Counted from the stretch's first letter, positions 1-6,793 are shown. The stretch is 8,124 bases of DNA from Alphaproteobacteria bacterium (GCA_023301785.1 JALZUF010000124.1:1-8124), one strand, 5' to 3'. Notes: generated by a model from the sequence alone, not told the origin. Made by a program: numbers and translations.

Positions 1-19
1 CATTAGAAGTCATTTACGA

Positions 20-47
20 TTAATACCATATTGTCCCCCTATACAAT
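20..47 (+). promoter_or_regulatory. Possible weak promoter upstream of the first gene
   Basis: TACAAT at 42-47 matches the sigma-70 -10 consensus at 5 of 6 positions. A weak TTAATA lies 16 nt upstream at 20-25. Transcription would start near 54. That would exclude the TTG at 31 as a start and fit the ATG at 76. This rests on pattern matching in AT-rich DNA only. Confidence 0.25.
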
Positions 48-75
48 AGGTGTGAATCATGGAATATTCACTGTT

Positions 76-297
76 ATGAACCTTGTTATTTTACATGATT
101 TAGATGGCGGCGAAGTGCTGATAAATACAGACAGCCTCAACGCTGCATCACGCAAACATCCCGATAAAGACTCAATGATAAAAGAGCCTTTTACAAAGCT
201 TTATTATATTCAAAGGGATAAGGGAATGGAGGCATTGGGTTTCCCTGATGCTGTCAAAGAAACACCCGCCGAAATTCGTGAGTTAGCCGCTAAATAA
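76..297 (+). CDS. Small hypothetical protein, 73 aa
   Basis: I do not recognise a named family with certainty. The open frame extends back to a TTG at 31 (88 aa) and a GTG at 52. I prefer the ATG at 76 because the protein then opens with a compact strand-like MNLVILHDLDGGEVLINTD segment and because a possible -10 box lies at 42-47. A weak GGA at 61-63 is the only candidate ribosome site. The opening loosely recalls short FlbD-like proteins (hydrophobic strand, D/N-G-G, hydrophobic strand), but the rest does not match well. There is no signal peptide, membrane segment or cysteine, so it is probably a small cytosolic protein. Its TAA at 295-297 directly abuts the TAA of the convergent minus-strand gene, leaving no room for a separate terminator. 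Confidence 0.6.
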   Translation: MNLVILHDLDGGEVLINTDSLNAASRKHPDKDSMIKEPFTKLYYIQRDKGMEALGFPDAVKETPAEIRELAAK

Positions 298-1002
298 TTA
301 TCGCGCGTGTAATGCGTGATAAAAATGAAAGCCTCCATTTGTCTGTGATGTGAAGCAACCAGAAGCTTCTCCACTGTGGAGAGGGGATGATAAGGTTATG
401 TTAGAGCCCGCTACTGAATAATTTCCATGGGCAAAAGGTGATCTTGAAAATCCTGCGTTATCTTGAGTTATATCACTACTAGAAAATAATAAGTTATTTA
501 TTGACTCGCAAAGATCAATAGGTATCCAACTAAGGAATATTAGAAGGTCTAAGTTGTTAGTTTCTAAACTTGTTAGTCTATTTCCAGTTGAAATTGTATA
601 GTCGCCAAAGAATGTTTGTGCGTTTTGAGTTTGATCTAACCAATTTTCATTGGGTGTTGTCCATGTTAGGCCTGCTCCTGCAACATCAAAGACATGACAA
701 GAGCGATCTGTCGGAGAATTGGCATTAAAATAATCATCACTTCCATTTTCTGTCCCATTGCCATCACTGTCATGCCAAAAAGAAATATCATTCTCGCTAC
801 AGCCGCGCGCTAATAAGCTTTGAACAGCATTTTCCATCGACTTGGCGTAACTCAAAATTTTATTGGCGTGAATTATATTCTGCTCATACCCGCCTGTTTC
901 ATTTGTAGAAGAAGAGGAGCGTGACATCATCACGGTTAACAATCCCAGCAACCCAATCGCCACCAAAATAAACCACAATGCATTTCCAGATTGATGTTTC
1001 AT
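298..1002 (-). CDS. Exported pilin-like protein with one N-terminal membrane anchor (second of a tandem pair)
   Basis: The 234-aa protein begins with a short polar stretch (MKHQSG) and then a hydrophobic helix at residues 7-26, like the anchor of a type IV pilin or pseudopilin. The rest is a polar, Asn/Ser-rich domain that should lie outside the inner membrane. Gly6 precedes the helix as in a prepilin cleavage site, but the usual Glu at mature position 5 is absent, so prepilin-peptidase processing is uncertain. It is a paralogue of the gene upstream: both share GC(S/D)E(N/T)(D/E)ISF, N-A-N-(S/A)-P-T-D-x-SCHV, a W(L/M)D...(N/S)AQ.(F/Y)FG block and a GC...F(H/Q) C-terminus. It has exactly four cysteines (68, 102, 165, 216), all conserved in the paralogue. 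The start follows the upstream stop by 1 nt with GAGG at 1010-1007 as ribosome site, so the pair is an operon with likely translational coupling. The molecular role is unknown. Confidence 0.85.
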   Translation of the reverse strand: MKHQSGNALWFILVAIGLLGLLTVMMSRSSSSTNETGGYEQNIIHANKILSYAKSMENAVQSLLARGCSENDISFWHDSDGNGTENGSDDYFNANSPTDRSCHVFDVAGAGLTWTTPNENWLDQTQNAQTFFGDYTISTGNRLTSLETNNLDLLIFLSWIPIDLCESINNLLFSSSDITQDNAGFSRSPFAHGNYSVAGSNITLSSPLHSGEASGCFTSQTNGGFHFYHALHAR

Positions 1003-1003
1003 A

Positions 1004-1825
1004 CTACCTCACAATCAAAACTTGGAAGAAGCTGTAGGCACCATCAGGAGGACTTGAGTTACCTTCAATACAACCAGTAAGAGTATTGCTGTAGTTATTA
1101 CCAGATGGAATGGCTATTCCCATGTTTATGTTAGTTGCTGTTACAAAGTTACCATCAAATTCAGATCCTGTCCCAGCCCCGTATGAGCCACCAGAGTCTT
1201 TAATCGGTGTTCCATCCTGATCTACACCCCAACTCATTTTTTTATTAATAGCCTTACAAACCTCTAACTTTAAGTAAGGCAGCCCTGTTAACAGCTCATG
1301 ACAACTTCCATCTCCAGCACCACCTACGCAATTAGAAGCAGTACCATCAGTGCCTAATCCATCTAACCATGCAACAGCCGTTACATGCCATGTGCCGAAG
1401 TAATTTTGCGCTGATTGGTTGATATCCATCCATTCTTCTTTAGGTTCTTGATATCGCAGTCCACCACCATTGATGTGGTAAACATGGCATGAATTATCGG
1501 TAGGTGCGTTTGCGTTTGCGTATTCTGGTCGATCAGGTGTTTCAAAACTAATTTCTGTTTCATCGCACCCATTAATTTGAAGTGTTTGAACGGCGCGTTT
1601 ATGGGCGCTGGCATATTCCAAAATTTCGGTTGCGGCCAATGCTGCTTTCTCTTTACTTATCGTCGCTGCGCCGCCACGTGATCCTTGGCTGATGGTGTAA
1701 TTTAATGCCGCAAACAGGGCAATCATAACCAAAATCCAAATAATCGCGCTACCACGCTCCGCGCTGGAGGGGGCATTATTAATAAAGTCTTGTTTTTTAA
1801 GGGAAAAAAGCTTAATTTTTGTCAT
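1004..1825 (-). CDS. Exported pilin-like protein with one N-terminal membrane anchor (first of a tandem pair)
   Basis: This 273-aa protein has a 25-residue basic and polar leader ending in ERG25. A hydrophobic helix follows (about residues 26-43), then S-R-G-G and a soluble domain predicted to be extracytoplasmic. The ERG-helix-SRGG opening resembles, from memory, uncharacterised alphaproteobacterial proteins of the form ERGxxxxILIAxALFAALSYxxxQSTR. It also recalls prepilins, although Glu5 is missing. It has six cysteines. Cys87, 113, 190 and 252 match the four of the downstream paralogue; Cys166 and 175 form an extra pair in an insert around residues 155-180. An even, pairable set suggests disulphides and oxidative folding in the periplasm. 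No Shine-Dalgarno is visible before the ATG at 1825; a -10-like TAAAAT ends 6 nt before it. It is first in an operon with the gene at 298-1002 and diverges from lysS across 28 bp. The function is unknown; a surface or pseudopilin subunit is possible. Confidence 0.85.
   Translation of the reverse strand: MTKIKLFSLKKQDFINNAPSSAERGSAIIWILVMIALFAALNYTISQGSRGGAATISKEKAALAATEILEYASAHKRAVQTLQINGCDETEISFETPDRPEYANANAPTDNSCHVYHINGGGLRYQEPKEEWMDINQSAQNYFGTWHVTAVAWLDGLGTDGTASNCVGGAGDGSCHELLTGLPYLKLEVCKAINKKMSWGVDQDGTPIKDSGGSYGAGTGSEFDGNFVTATNINMGIAIPSGNNYSNTLTGCIEGNSSPPDGAYSFFQVLIVR
1007..1010 (-). promoter_or_regulatory. Ribosome binding site of the second pilin-like gene
   Basis: On the minus strand GAGG (1010-1007) sits 4 nt before the ATG at 1002. 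It overlaps the last codons of the upstream gene, whose TAG is at 1006-1004. This supports the chosen start and suggests translational coupling. Confidence 0.6.
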
Positions 1826-1831
1826 TCAACA

Positions 1832-1864
1832 ATTTTATCATAAAAAGAAAAAAATGACAGCCAA
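1832..1864 (-). promoter_or_regulatory. Candidate promoter of the pilin-like operon, overlapping the lysS start
   Basis: On the minus strand TTGGCT (1864-1859) is followed after 16 nt by TATGAT (1842-1837). An overlapping TAAAAT (1837-1832) ends exactly 6 nt before the ATG at 1825. Either -10 gives an mRNA with a leader of about 0-5 nt. The -35 lies inside the first codons of the divergent lysS, so the two genes would share regulatory DNA. For lysS itself the best -10 on the plus strand is TATCAT at 1836-1841, with no convincing -35. Confidence 0.35.
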
Positions 1865-3881
1865 CAAAGCCATGACGCAAGAAAAAAGCCCGGAAAATTC
1901 AAATAATCTAGACCTTACTGACCCACGTCAGGCAAAAGAATACAAATTACAACAATTATTGGAAAAGGGTGTTAACCCATATCCGCCTAAATTTGATCGT
2001 ACGCACGAGGCTTTGGCTATTCAAACACAATATGATGGTCTTGCTGATGGTGAAGAAACAAAAGATGTTGTGCGTGTTGCTGGGCGTGTCATGGCAAACC
2101 GTAACAATGGTATGTTCATTGATTTGGCGGACGCCTCTGGAAAAGTGCAAATCTTCTGTCACAAGGATTCTATGGATGACGCGCAGCTAGAGCTTTTAAA
2201 GCTATATGATATTGGTGACATCATCGGCGCTGAAGGGACTATGCGCCGTACGCCGCGCGGTGAGCTTTCAGTCCGCTGTACATCGACTGTAATGCTAACA
2301 AAATCATTGATGCCGCTACCCAACAAACACGAAGGGCTGGCAGATATCGAAATGCGTTACCGTCAACGTTATCTTGATTTAGTCGTAAATGAAGAAAGCC
2401 GCGAAACATTAAGAGCACGCTCTAAAATCATTAAATTTATTCGTGATTATATGGACGAAATGGGCACAATCGAAGTTGAAACACCTAATCTCCAAGGCAT
2501 CATGGGGGGAGCTTCCGCAAAACCTTTTGTGACACACCATAACGCACTGGATAGTGATTTTTATCTTCGTGTTGCGCCAGAATTGGCATTGAAACGTTTA
2601 ATCGTTGGTGGCTTGGCAGACTCCGTTTTTGAAATTGGACGTTGCTTCCGTAACGAAGGTTTATCAATCAAACATAACCCTGAGTTTACTTCAATCGAGG
2701 CTTATCACGCCTATGCGGACTATTACGATATCATGGATTTGATTGAAGACTTGGTGCGTAAAACGGTTGAGCATATTCATGGCACAACAAAAATCACGTT
2801 TGATAAAACAGAAATCGATTTTGGTAAGCCTTGGCGTCGTGCCTCCATGTGTGATTTGATCAAAGAAATCACAGGTCTTGATTTCATGGCGGTTGAAACA
2901 GGTGAAGACGCGATTGAATTGGCGAAAACCAAAGGCGTCCATATGCAGGAAGGCTCAAACTGGGGGCAAGTTGTTGCTGAAGTTTTTGATGAACGCTGTG
3001 AAGAAAAAATGATTCAACCAACACACGTCATGGATTTGCCATTGGATATCTCACCGTTGGCGAAAGTGCATCGTGACGACCCACGACTTGTTGAGCGTTT
3101 CGAAACATATATGAATGGGTGGGAAATCGCGAATGCTTTTAGTGAGTTGAATGATCCTAAAATTCAATTCCAACGTTTCCAAGAACAAGTCAAGCAAGGC
3201 GAGGCGGGTGATGAAGAAGCGCAAATGTTAGATGACGATTATGTGACAGCACTTGAAGTTGGCTTGCCGCCGACTGGTGGATGGGGTATGGGCATTGACC
3301 GTCTTGTGATGTTGCTGACGAACTCATCAAATATTCGTGACGTTATATGTTTTCCAACGTTGAAGCCAAAGCAAGATACACAGTCTAACAAAGCACCAAC
3401 ACCACAACCATCTTCTGCTACAGCACCAGTAATCGCGGCAAAGGACTATAAGTCCGTGGACGAAAGCACACGCCGTTTTGTTGTTGTTGTAAACGGTAAA
3501 GAAGAAAGTACTGCCCGTTTGATGAACGCAATCAGTCACACTATGGCTGGTTTGGCTGGAAATGTAACAGATGATAAAGATCTATGCTTTGTGGACTACA
3601 AGGATGGCAGTGGACATACGCACCCATCAATTTCGCATTACCCAGTGATTGTTTTGAAGGCAAAAAATTCGAATAAAATCAAAGATATTCGTAACCAAGC
3701 CATTGAAAAAGGCATTGCCTTCACAGATTTTACCGACACAATGACCATCGGCTCAACTGCTGATCAGCTAAAGGCGACAGAGGAACAGTCAGAAGATGAG
3801 CTAAATTATCTCAGCTTGTGTATGTTTGGCGACCGTGATGTTTTATCGGAATTAACAGGAAAATTATCTTTATATAAATAA
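1854..3881 (+). CDS. lysS: Class II lysyl-tRNA synthetase with a C-terminal DUF2000 domain fusion
   Basis: The first 507 residues form a complete class II LysRS, which charges tRNA-Lys with lysine using ATP in the cytosol. The N-terminal OB-fold for anticodon binding covers about residues 70-155 (VRVAGRVMANRNNGMFIDL). Motif 1 surrounds IEVETP...GGASAKPF. Motif 2 is F259-E-I-G-R-C-F-R266-N-E, and motif 3 is G478-M-G-I-D-R483. The lysine-pocket residues known from the E. coli enzyme are present: E243, E282, Y284, N427, F429, E431. Ordinary bacterial LysRS ends here at about 500 residues. This protein continues through a Thr/Pro/Ser/Ala-rich linker (508-539) into a full DUF2000 domain (540-675), giving 675 aa. 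The ATG at 1854 gives a polar N-terminal tail; the ATG at 1872 is an alternative. No Shine-Dalgarno is visible, only an A-rich leader. There is no frameshift between the domains. Confidence 0.97.
   Translation: MTANKAMTQEKSPENSNNLDLTDPRQAKEYKLQQLLEKGVNPYPPKFDRTHEALAIQTQYDGLADGEETKDVVRVAGRVMANRNNGMFIDLADASGKVQIFCHKDSMDDAQLELLKLYDIGDIIGAEGTMRRTPRGELSVRCTSTVMLTKSLMPLPNKHEGLADIEMRYRQRYLDLVVNEESRETLRARSKIIKFIRDYMDEMGTIEVETPNLQGIMGGASAKPFVTHHNALDSDFYLRVAPELALKRLIVGGLADSVFEIGRCFRNEGLSIKHNPEFTSIEAYHAYADYYDIMDLIEDLVRKTVEHIHGTTKITFDKTEIDFGKPWRRASMCDLIKEITGLDFMAVETGEDAIELAKTKGVHMQEGSNWGQVVAEVFDERCEEKMIQPTHVMDLPLDISPLAKVHRDDPRLVERFETYMNGWEIANAFSELNDPKIQFQRFQEQVKQGEAGDEEAQMLDDDYVTALEVGLPPTGGWGMGIDRLVMLLTNSSNIRDVICFPTLKPKQDTQSNKAPTPQPSSATAPVIAAKDYKSVDESTRRFVVVVNGKEESTARLMNAISHTMAGLAGNVTDDKDLCFVDYKDGSGHTHPSISHYPVIVLKAKNSNKIKDIRNQAIEKGIAFTDFTDTMTIGSTADQLKATEEQSEDELNYLSLCMFGDRDVLSELTGKLSLYK
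3471..3878 (+). other. DUF2000 (PTH2-like fold) domain within LysS
   Basis: Residues 540-675 of LysS match the DUF2000 pattern as I know it. An opening strand (RRFVVVVNG) is followed by an Asn/Ala-rich helix (LMNAISHTMAGLAG, 556-569). Then come D581-x-x-D-G with H588 and a following P-V-I-V-L-K-A strand (597-603), D625-F-T, M630 and Q near 638. The end is L-N-Y-L, FG and the terminal LTGKLSLYK. DUF2000 is an uncharacterised family with a peptidyl-tRNA hydrolase 2-like fold, normally a stand-alone protein of about 135-140 aa. The domain here is full length, so it is unlikely to be a decaying remnant. Any tRNA-related activity (deacylation, proofreading, tRNA binding) is inference from fold and context. 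Confidence 0.82.
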
Positions 3882-3894
3882 TTACTGGTATAAT
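3864..3894 (+). promoter_or_regulatory. Candidate extended -10 promoter for the 252-aa membrane protein gene
   Basis: A perfect TATAAT (3889-3894) is preceded by TGG, forming an extended -10 (TGnTATAAT). A weak -35-like TTATCT is at 3864-3869 with a 19-nt spacer that contains the 10-bp palindrome TTTATATAAA (3869-3878). The -10 ends 6 nt before the ATG at 3901, so the transcript should begin at or next to the start codon. It overlaps the last codons of lysS. Confidence 0.5.
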
Positions 3895-3900
3895 TGGAAT

Positions 3901-4659
3901 ATGATCAAAGATTTAGCCATTAAGGATTTTATCAAAAGACTACATATTCCTAAAAGTAAGTTTATCGAGAATAAGAATGTTTTATTCTCGGCTCTGGCTG
4001 TACTCATAATTTTGATTGGCGTTCTTTGGTTCATCAATCGTCCTCCCACAGAAAATGCGGCTAACGAAGATTTGCCCTTTACCATTCGCGCTATGGGGGG
4101 CTTGCCCTCGCTTGAAGATGCCGTAAGGGATAATGGTGCGTTACGTGATAGAGTAAAAACTATTATTGCTTATGATGATGCGTTTTTGTTTGTGAACTAT
4201 AAACAAATTAATGAAGAAATAACCAATATTCTCTTCCTATGGATTGGTCTGAAACCCGCGCAGGTGAATAAAATAGGCCGTCAAAAATCTGTCGAGCTTC
4301 TACTTCGTCAAACATATAACTTCCCTAAAGACGAGCCTATCTATAACAATCCAATCATTGGTGATCGTCCATGGGCAAATTTATTTAACATGATGAAGGC
4401 TAAAATTTTGATGCAAGGGAATGCCTACAAGATCTACGATGGTAACTCATATTATAACAGCATAACCGATCGTATGGTTATCGAAGGGGAGCTATCAGAA
4501 GGTTTCTTGAAGGGTTTTGCGGACTTTGTGTTTACACAACCTGCAGATGCCCGCAAAGGTTATATCAACAATTACCTTGTCTTTATTGACGAAACAAAAG
4601 GCATCAAAAAGCTCAGCGTTGATGAGCGTAAACTCCTTAAAAAATATAAATTCATATAA
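3901..4659 (+). CDS. Inner-membrane-anchored protein of unknown function, 252 aa
   Basis: I do not recognise the family. A basic N-terminal segment of about 26 residues precedes one strong transmembrane helix (about residues 27-45, LFSALAVLIILIGVLWF). N-R-P-P and a polar domain of about 205 residues follow. By the positive-inside rule the N-terminus is cytoplasmic and the large domain periplasmic. That domain has no cysteine and no obvious catalytic motif; it contains a Tyr/Asn-rich stretch (IYDGNSYYNSITDR) and ends in a Lys-rich tail (KLLKKYKFI). The gene starts 19 nt after lysS and ends 46 nt before uvrB, all on one strand. It has its own candidate promoter, so it need not be an operon partner of either. 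No Shine-Dalgarno is convincing before the ATG at 3901. The reading frame is intact and the length gives no sign of truncation. Confidence 0.85.
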   Translation: MIKDLAIKDFIKRLHIPKSKFIENKNVLFSALAVLIILIGVLWFINRPPTENAANEDLPFTIRAMGGLPSLEDAVRDNGALRDRVKTIIAYDDAFLFVNYKQINEEITNILFLWIGLKPAQVNKIGRQKSVELLLRQTYNFPKDEPIYNNPIIGDRPWANLFNMMKAKILMQGNAYKIYDGNSYYNSITDRMVIEGELSEGFLKGFADFVFTQPADARKGYINNYLVFIDETKGIKKLSVDERKLLKKYKFI

Positions 4660-4692
4660 GCAAAGAATCTGGATTTTTCTGCATTTGTTCTA

Positions 4693-4698
4693 TATAAC
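4693..4698 (+). promoter_or_regulatory. Candidate -10 element of uvrB
   Basis: TATAAC (4693-4698) matches the -10 consensus at 5 of 6 positions and ends 7 nt before the uvrB ATG at 4706. No good -35 is seen. AAGG at 4701-4704 lies only 1 nt before the ATG, too close to act as a normal Shine-Dalgarno. If used, the mRNA would be leaderless or carry about 1 nt of leader. No LexA-type operator is obvious in the 46-bp gap. Confidence 0.33.
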
Positions 4699-4705
4699 AT
4701 AAGGC

Positions 4706-6793
4706 ATGCGTGGCGTTGTCGAATTAAATCAAGCAGCAAGTGAAATGCGAAAGAATCAAAAGGGTAATCCATTGGATAACTCCAAACCTTTTCGCATTCA
4801 ATCCGATTTTGAACCCGCTGGTGATCAACCAACGGCAATCAAAAACTTGGTCGGCGGTTTAAAAGAGGGCCTGACGGATCAAACGTTATTAGGCGTGACG
4901 GGCTCTGGTAAAACATTCACCATGGCGCACGTCATTCAAGAACTTCAACGCCCTGCCATTATAATGGCACCCAACAAAATTTTGGCCGCTCAATTATACG
5001 AAGAATTCAAAAATTTCTTTCCTGATAATGCCGTTGAATATTTTGTGTCTTACTATGATTATTACCAACCCGAAGCCTACGTGCCACGCACCGATACGTT
5101 CATTGAAAAAGACAGCTCGATAAACGAACAAATTGACCGTATGCGTCACGCCGCAACGCGTGCTCTGTTTGAACGTAAAGATACCATCATCGTTGCGTCT
5201 GTTTCCTCCATTTACGGTATTGGCTCCAAAGAAGACTACGTTGCGATGACCTTTGATATTACCAAGGGTATGCAAATGGATCGCCAAGAACTGATCCAAA
5301 AACTGATTGAGCTGCAATATAAGCGCAATGATCTAGCGTTTGAACGTGGCAATATCCGCGTGCGCGGCGATACAGTTGAGCTGTTTCCATCACACATGGA
5401 TGATGCCGCATGGCGTTTTTCTTTTTTCGGGGATGAAATTGAGGAAATCACTGAATTTGACTCGCTCACGGGTGAGAAGTTTAAAAAGCTAGATGCCGTG
5501 CGTATCTACGCCAACTCGCATTATATCACGCCAGGGCCAACAATCTCTCAAGCCGTGAAGCAACTTAAAAAAGATTATAAAGAGCGCGTGGCATGGTTTG
5601 AAGCTGAAGGTAAACTCCTTGAGGCGCAACGCCTGAACCAACGCACTCAATTTGATATTGAAATGTTGGAAGCCACTGGTATGTGCCAAGGGATTGAAAA
5701 CTACTCGCGCTATTTGACGGGGCGTGCGCCGGGTGAACCACCGCCAACCTTGATTGAATACCTCCCCAAAGACACCATTATGTTTTTGGATGAAAGCCAT
5801 GTGATGGTGTCGCAAATTGGTGCGATGTATAAAGGGGATCGCGCGCGTAAAACAACGCTGGTTGATTATGGTTTTCGCGTTCCTGCTGCGCTTGATAACC
5901 GCCCACTTCAATTTGAAGAATGGAATAAGTTCCGTCCGCAAACAATTTATGTTTCGGCAACGCCTGCCCCTTGGGAGCTTGAAGCTTCTGGTGGTATTTC
6001 CGCTGAACAAGTTGTTCGTCCGACGGGCTTGATTGATCCTCCCGTTGAAATCCGTCCGACAGAACATCAAGTTGATGACCTAATGAGTGAGTGCCATAAG
6101 ATAAAAGAGAGTGGCGGACGTATCATGGTGACAACGCTAACCAAGAAAATGGCAGAGGCACTGACGGAATACCTGAATGAAAATGGCCTGCAATGTCGTT
6201 ACCTGCATTCCGATATTGATACGCTTGAACGGATTGAGATTATTCGTGATCTACGCCTCGGTTTATTTGATGTGCTTGTTGGGATTAATTTGCTCCGTGA
6301 GGGGTTGGATATTCCTGAATGTATGTTGATGGCGATTTTGGACGCCGATAAAGAAGGCTTCTTGCGGTCGAAAACTTCACTCGTTCAGACTATTGGACGC
6401 GCCGCGCGTAATGTTGATGGCCGCGTTATTTTATACGCTGATAAAATCACAGGCTCTATGCAATATGCCCTTGATGAGACAGATCGCCGCCGTACCAAAC
6501 AAATGGAGCATAACAAAAAGCACGGTATCACTCCCGCCAGTGTGAAAAAGAAAATCGGCGATCTCATGCAAGGCATGAAAGAGCGCGATGCCACAATGGA
6601 CACGCGCCAAACCATCGCCAGTCTGTCTGATCAAAGCCAAGCCGTGGTCGAAGACACACCAGAAAAAATCTCAAAACATATCGATACCTTACGCAAAGAT
6701 ATGCGCGAAGCCGCCGGCAACCTAGAATTCGAACAAGCCGCCAAAATCCGCGACGAAATTAAAAAGTTGGAAGCGCTGGAATTAGGGCTTTAA
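4706..6793 (+). CDS. uvrB: UvrABC excinuclease subunit B (DNA damage-verification helicase)
   Basis: UvrB receives damaged DNA from UvrA, verifies the lesion by threading a strand behind its beta-hairpin, and recruits UvrC for incision in nucleotide excision repair. The 695-aa protein is complete. Walker A is G63-VTGSGKT70. The beta-hairpin aromatic cluster is Y116-Y117-D-Y119-Y120 followed by PEAYVPRTDTF. Walker B is D362-E-S-H365. The helicase C-terminal domain includes GINLLREGLD and motif VI Q561-TIGRAARN569. A C-terminal UVR motif (about 655-692, containing NLEFEQAAKIRDEI) contacts UvrC. Compared with E. coli UvrB, numbering is shifted by about 24 because of a polar N-terminal extension before SKPFRIQSDF; the ATG at 4745 would remove 13 of these residues. 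I keep 4706 because of the -10-like box just upstream. The end overlaps the convergent gene by 12 bp. Confidence 0.98.
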   Translation: MRGVVELNQAASEMRKNQKGNPLDNSKPFRIQSDFEPAGDQPTAIKNLVGGLKEGLTDQTLLGVTGSGKTFTMAHVIQELQRPAIIMAPNKILAAQLYEEFKNFFPDNAVEYFVSYYDYYQPEAYVPRTDTFIEKDSSINEQIDRMRHAATRALFERKDTIIVASVSSIYGIGSKEDYVAMTFDITKGMQMDRQELIQKLIELQYKRNDLAFERGNIRVRGDTVELFPSHMDDAAWRFSFFGDEIEEITEFDSLTGEKFKKLDAVRIYANSHYITPGPTISQAVKQLKKDYKERVAWFEAEGKLLEAQRLNQRTQFDIEMLEATGMCQGIENYSRYLTGRAPGEPPPTLIEYLPKDTIMFLDESHVMVSQIGAMYKGDRARKTTLVDYGFRVPAALDNRPLQFEEWNKFRPQTIYVSATPAPWELEASGGISAEQVVRPTGLIDPPVEIRPTEHQVDDLMSECHKIKESGGRIMVTTLTKKMAEALTEYLNENGLQCRYLHSDIDTLERIEIIRDLRLGLFDVLVGINLLREGLDIPECMLMAILDADKEGFLRSKTSLVQTIGRAARNVDGRVILYADKITGSMQYALDETDRRRTKQMEHNKKHGITPASVKKKIGDLMQGMKERDATMDTRQTIASLSDQSQAVVEDTPEKISKHIDTLRKDMREAAGNLEFEQAAKIRDEIKKLEALELGL

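Noticed and set aside
1502..1523. Short GCGTTT repetition in the first pilin-like gene
   Set aside because: It simply encodes Ala-Asn-Ala-Asn, which is conserved as NAN in the paralogue; not a functional DNA repeat.
1381..1614. 77-aa minus-strand frame within the first pilin-like gene
   Set aside because: Overlaps the conserved NANxPTD/CHV region of the real gene in another frame; no independent evidence.
1819..1841. TTGTCA (1819-1824) as a -35 for lysS with TATCAT (1836-1841)
   Set aside because: The spacer is only 11 nt, too short for a sigma-70 promoter; only the -10-like box is mentioned, at low weight.
4660..4690. Possible terminator after the 252-aa gene (GCAAAGAATC...ATTTTTCTGC)
   Set aside because: The arms pair only with mismatches and a bulge, and the following T-tract is weak; not enough to call a terminator.
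4994..5317. 107-aa minus-strand open frame inside uvrB
   Set aside because: Shadow of the conserved beta-hairpin region of UvrB; no ribosome site or recognisable protein.
5489..6070. 193-aa open frame on the minus strand inside uvrB
   Set aside because: It lies fully antisense to conserved UvrB motifs, its translation is Arg/Phe/His-rich without domain features, and the plus-strand frame is certain.
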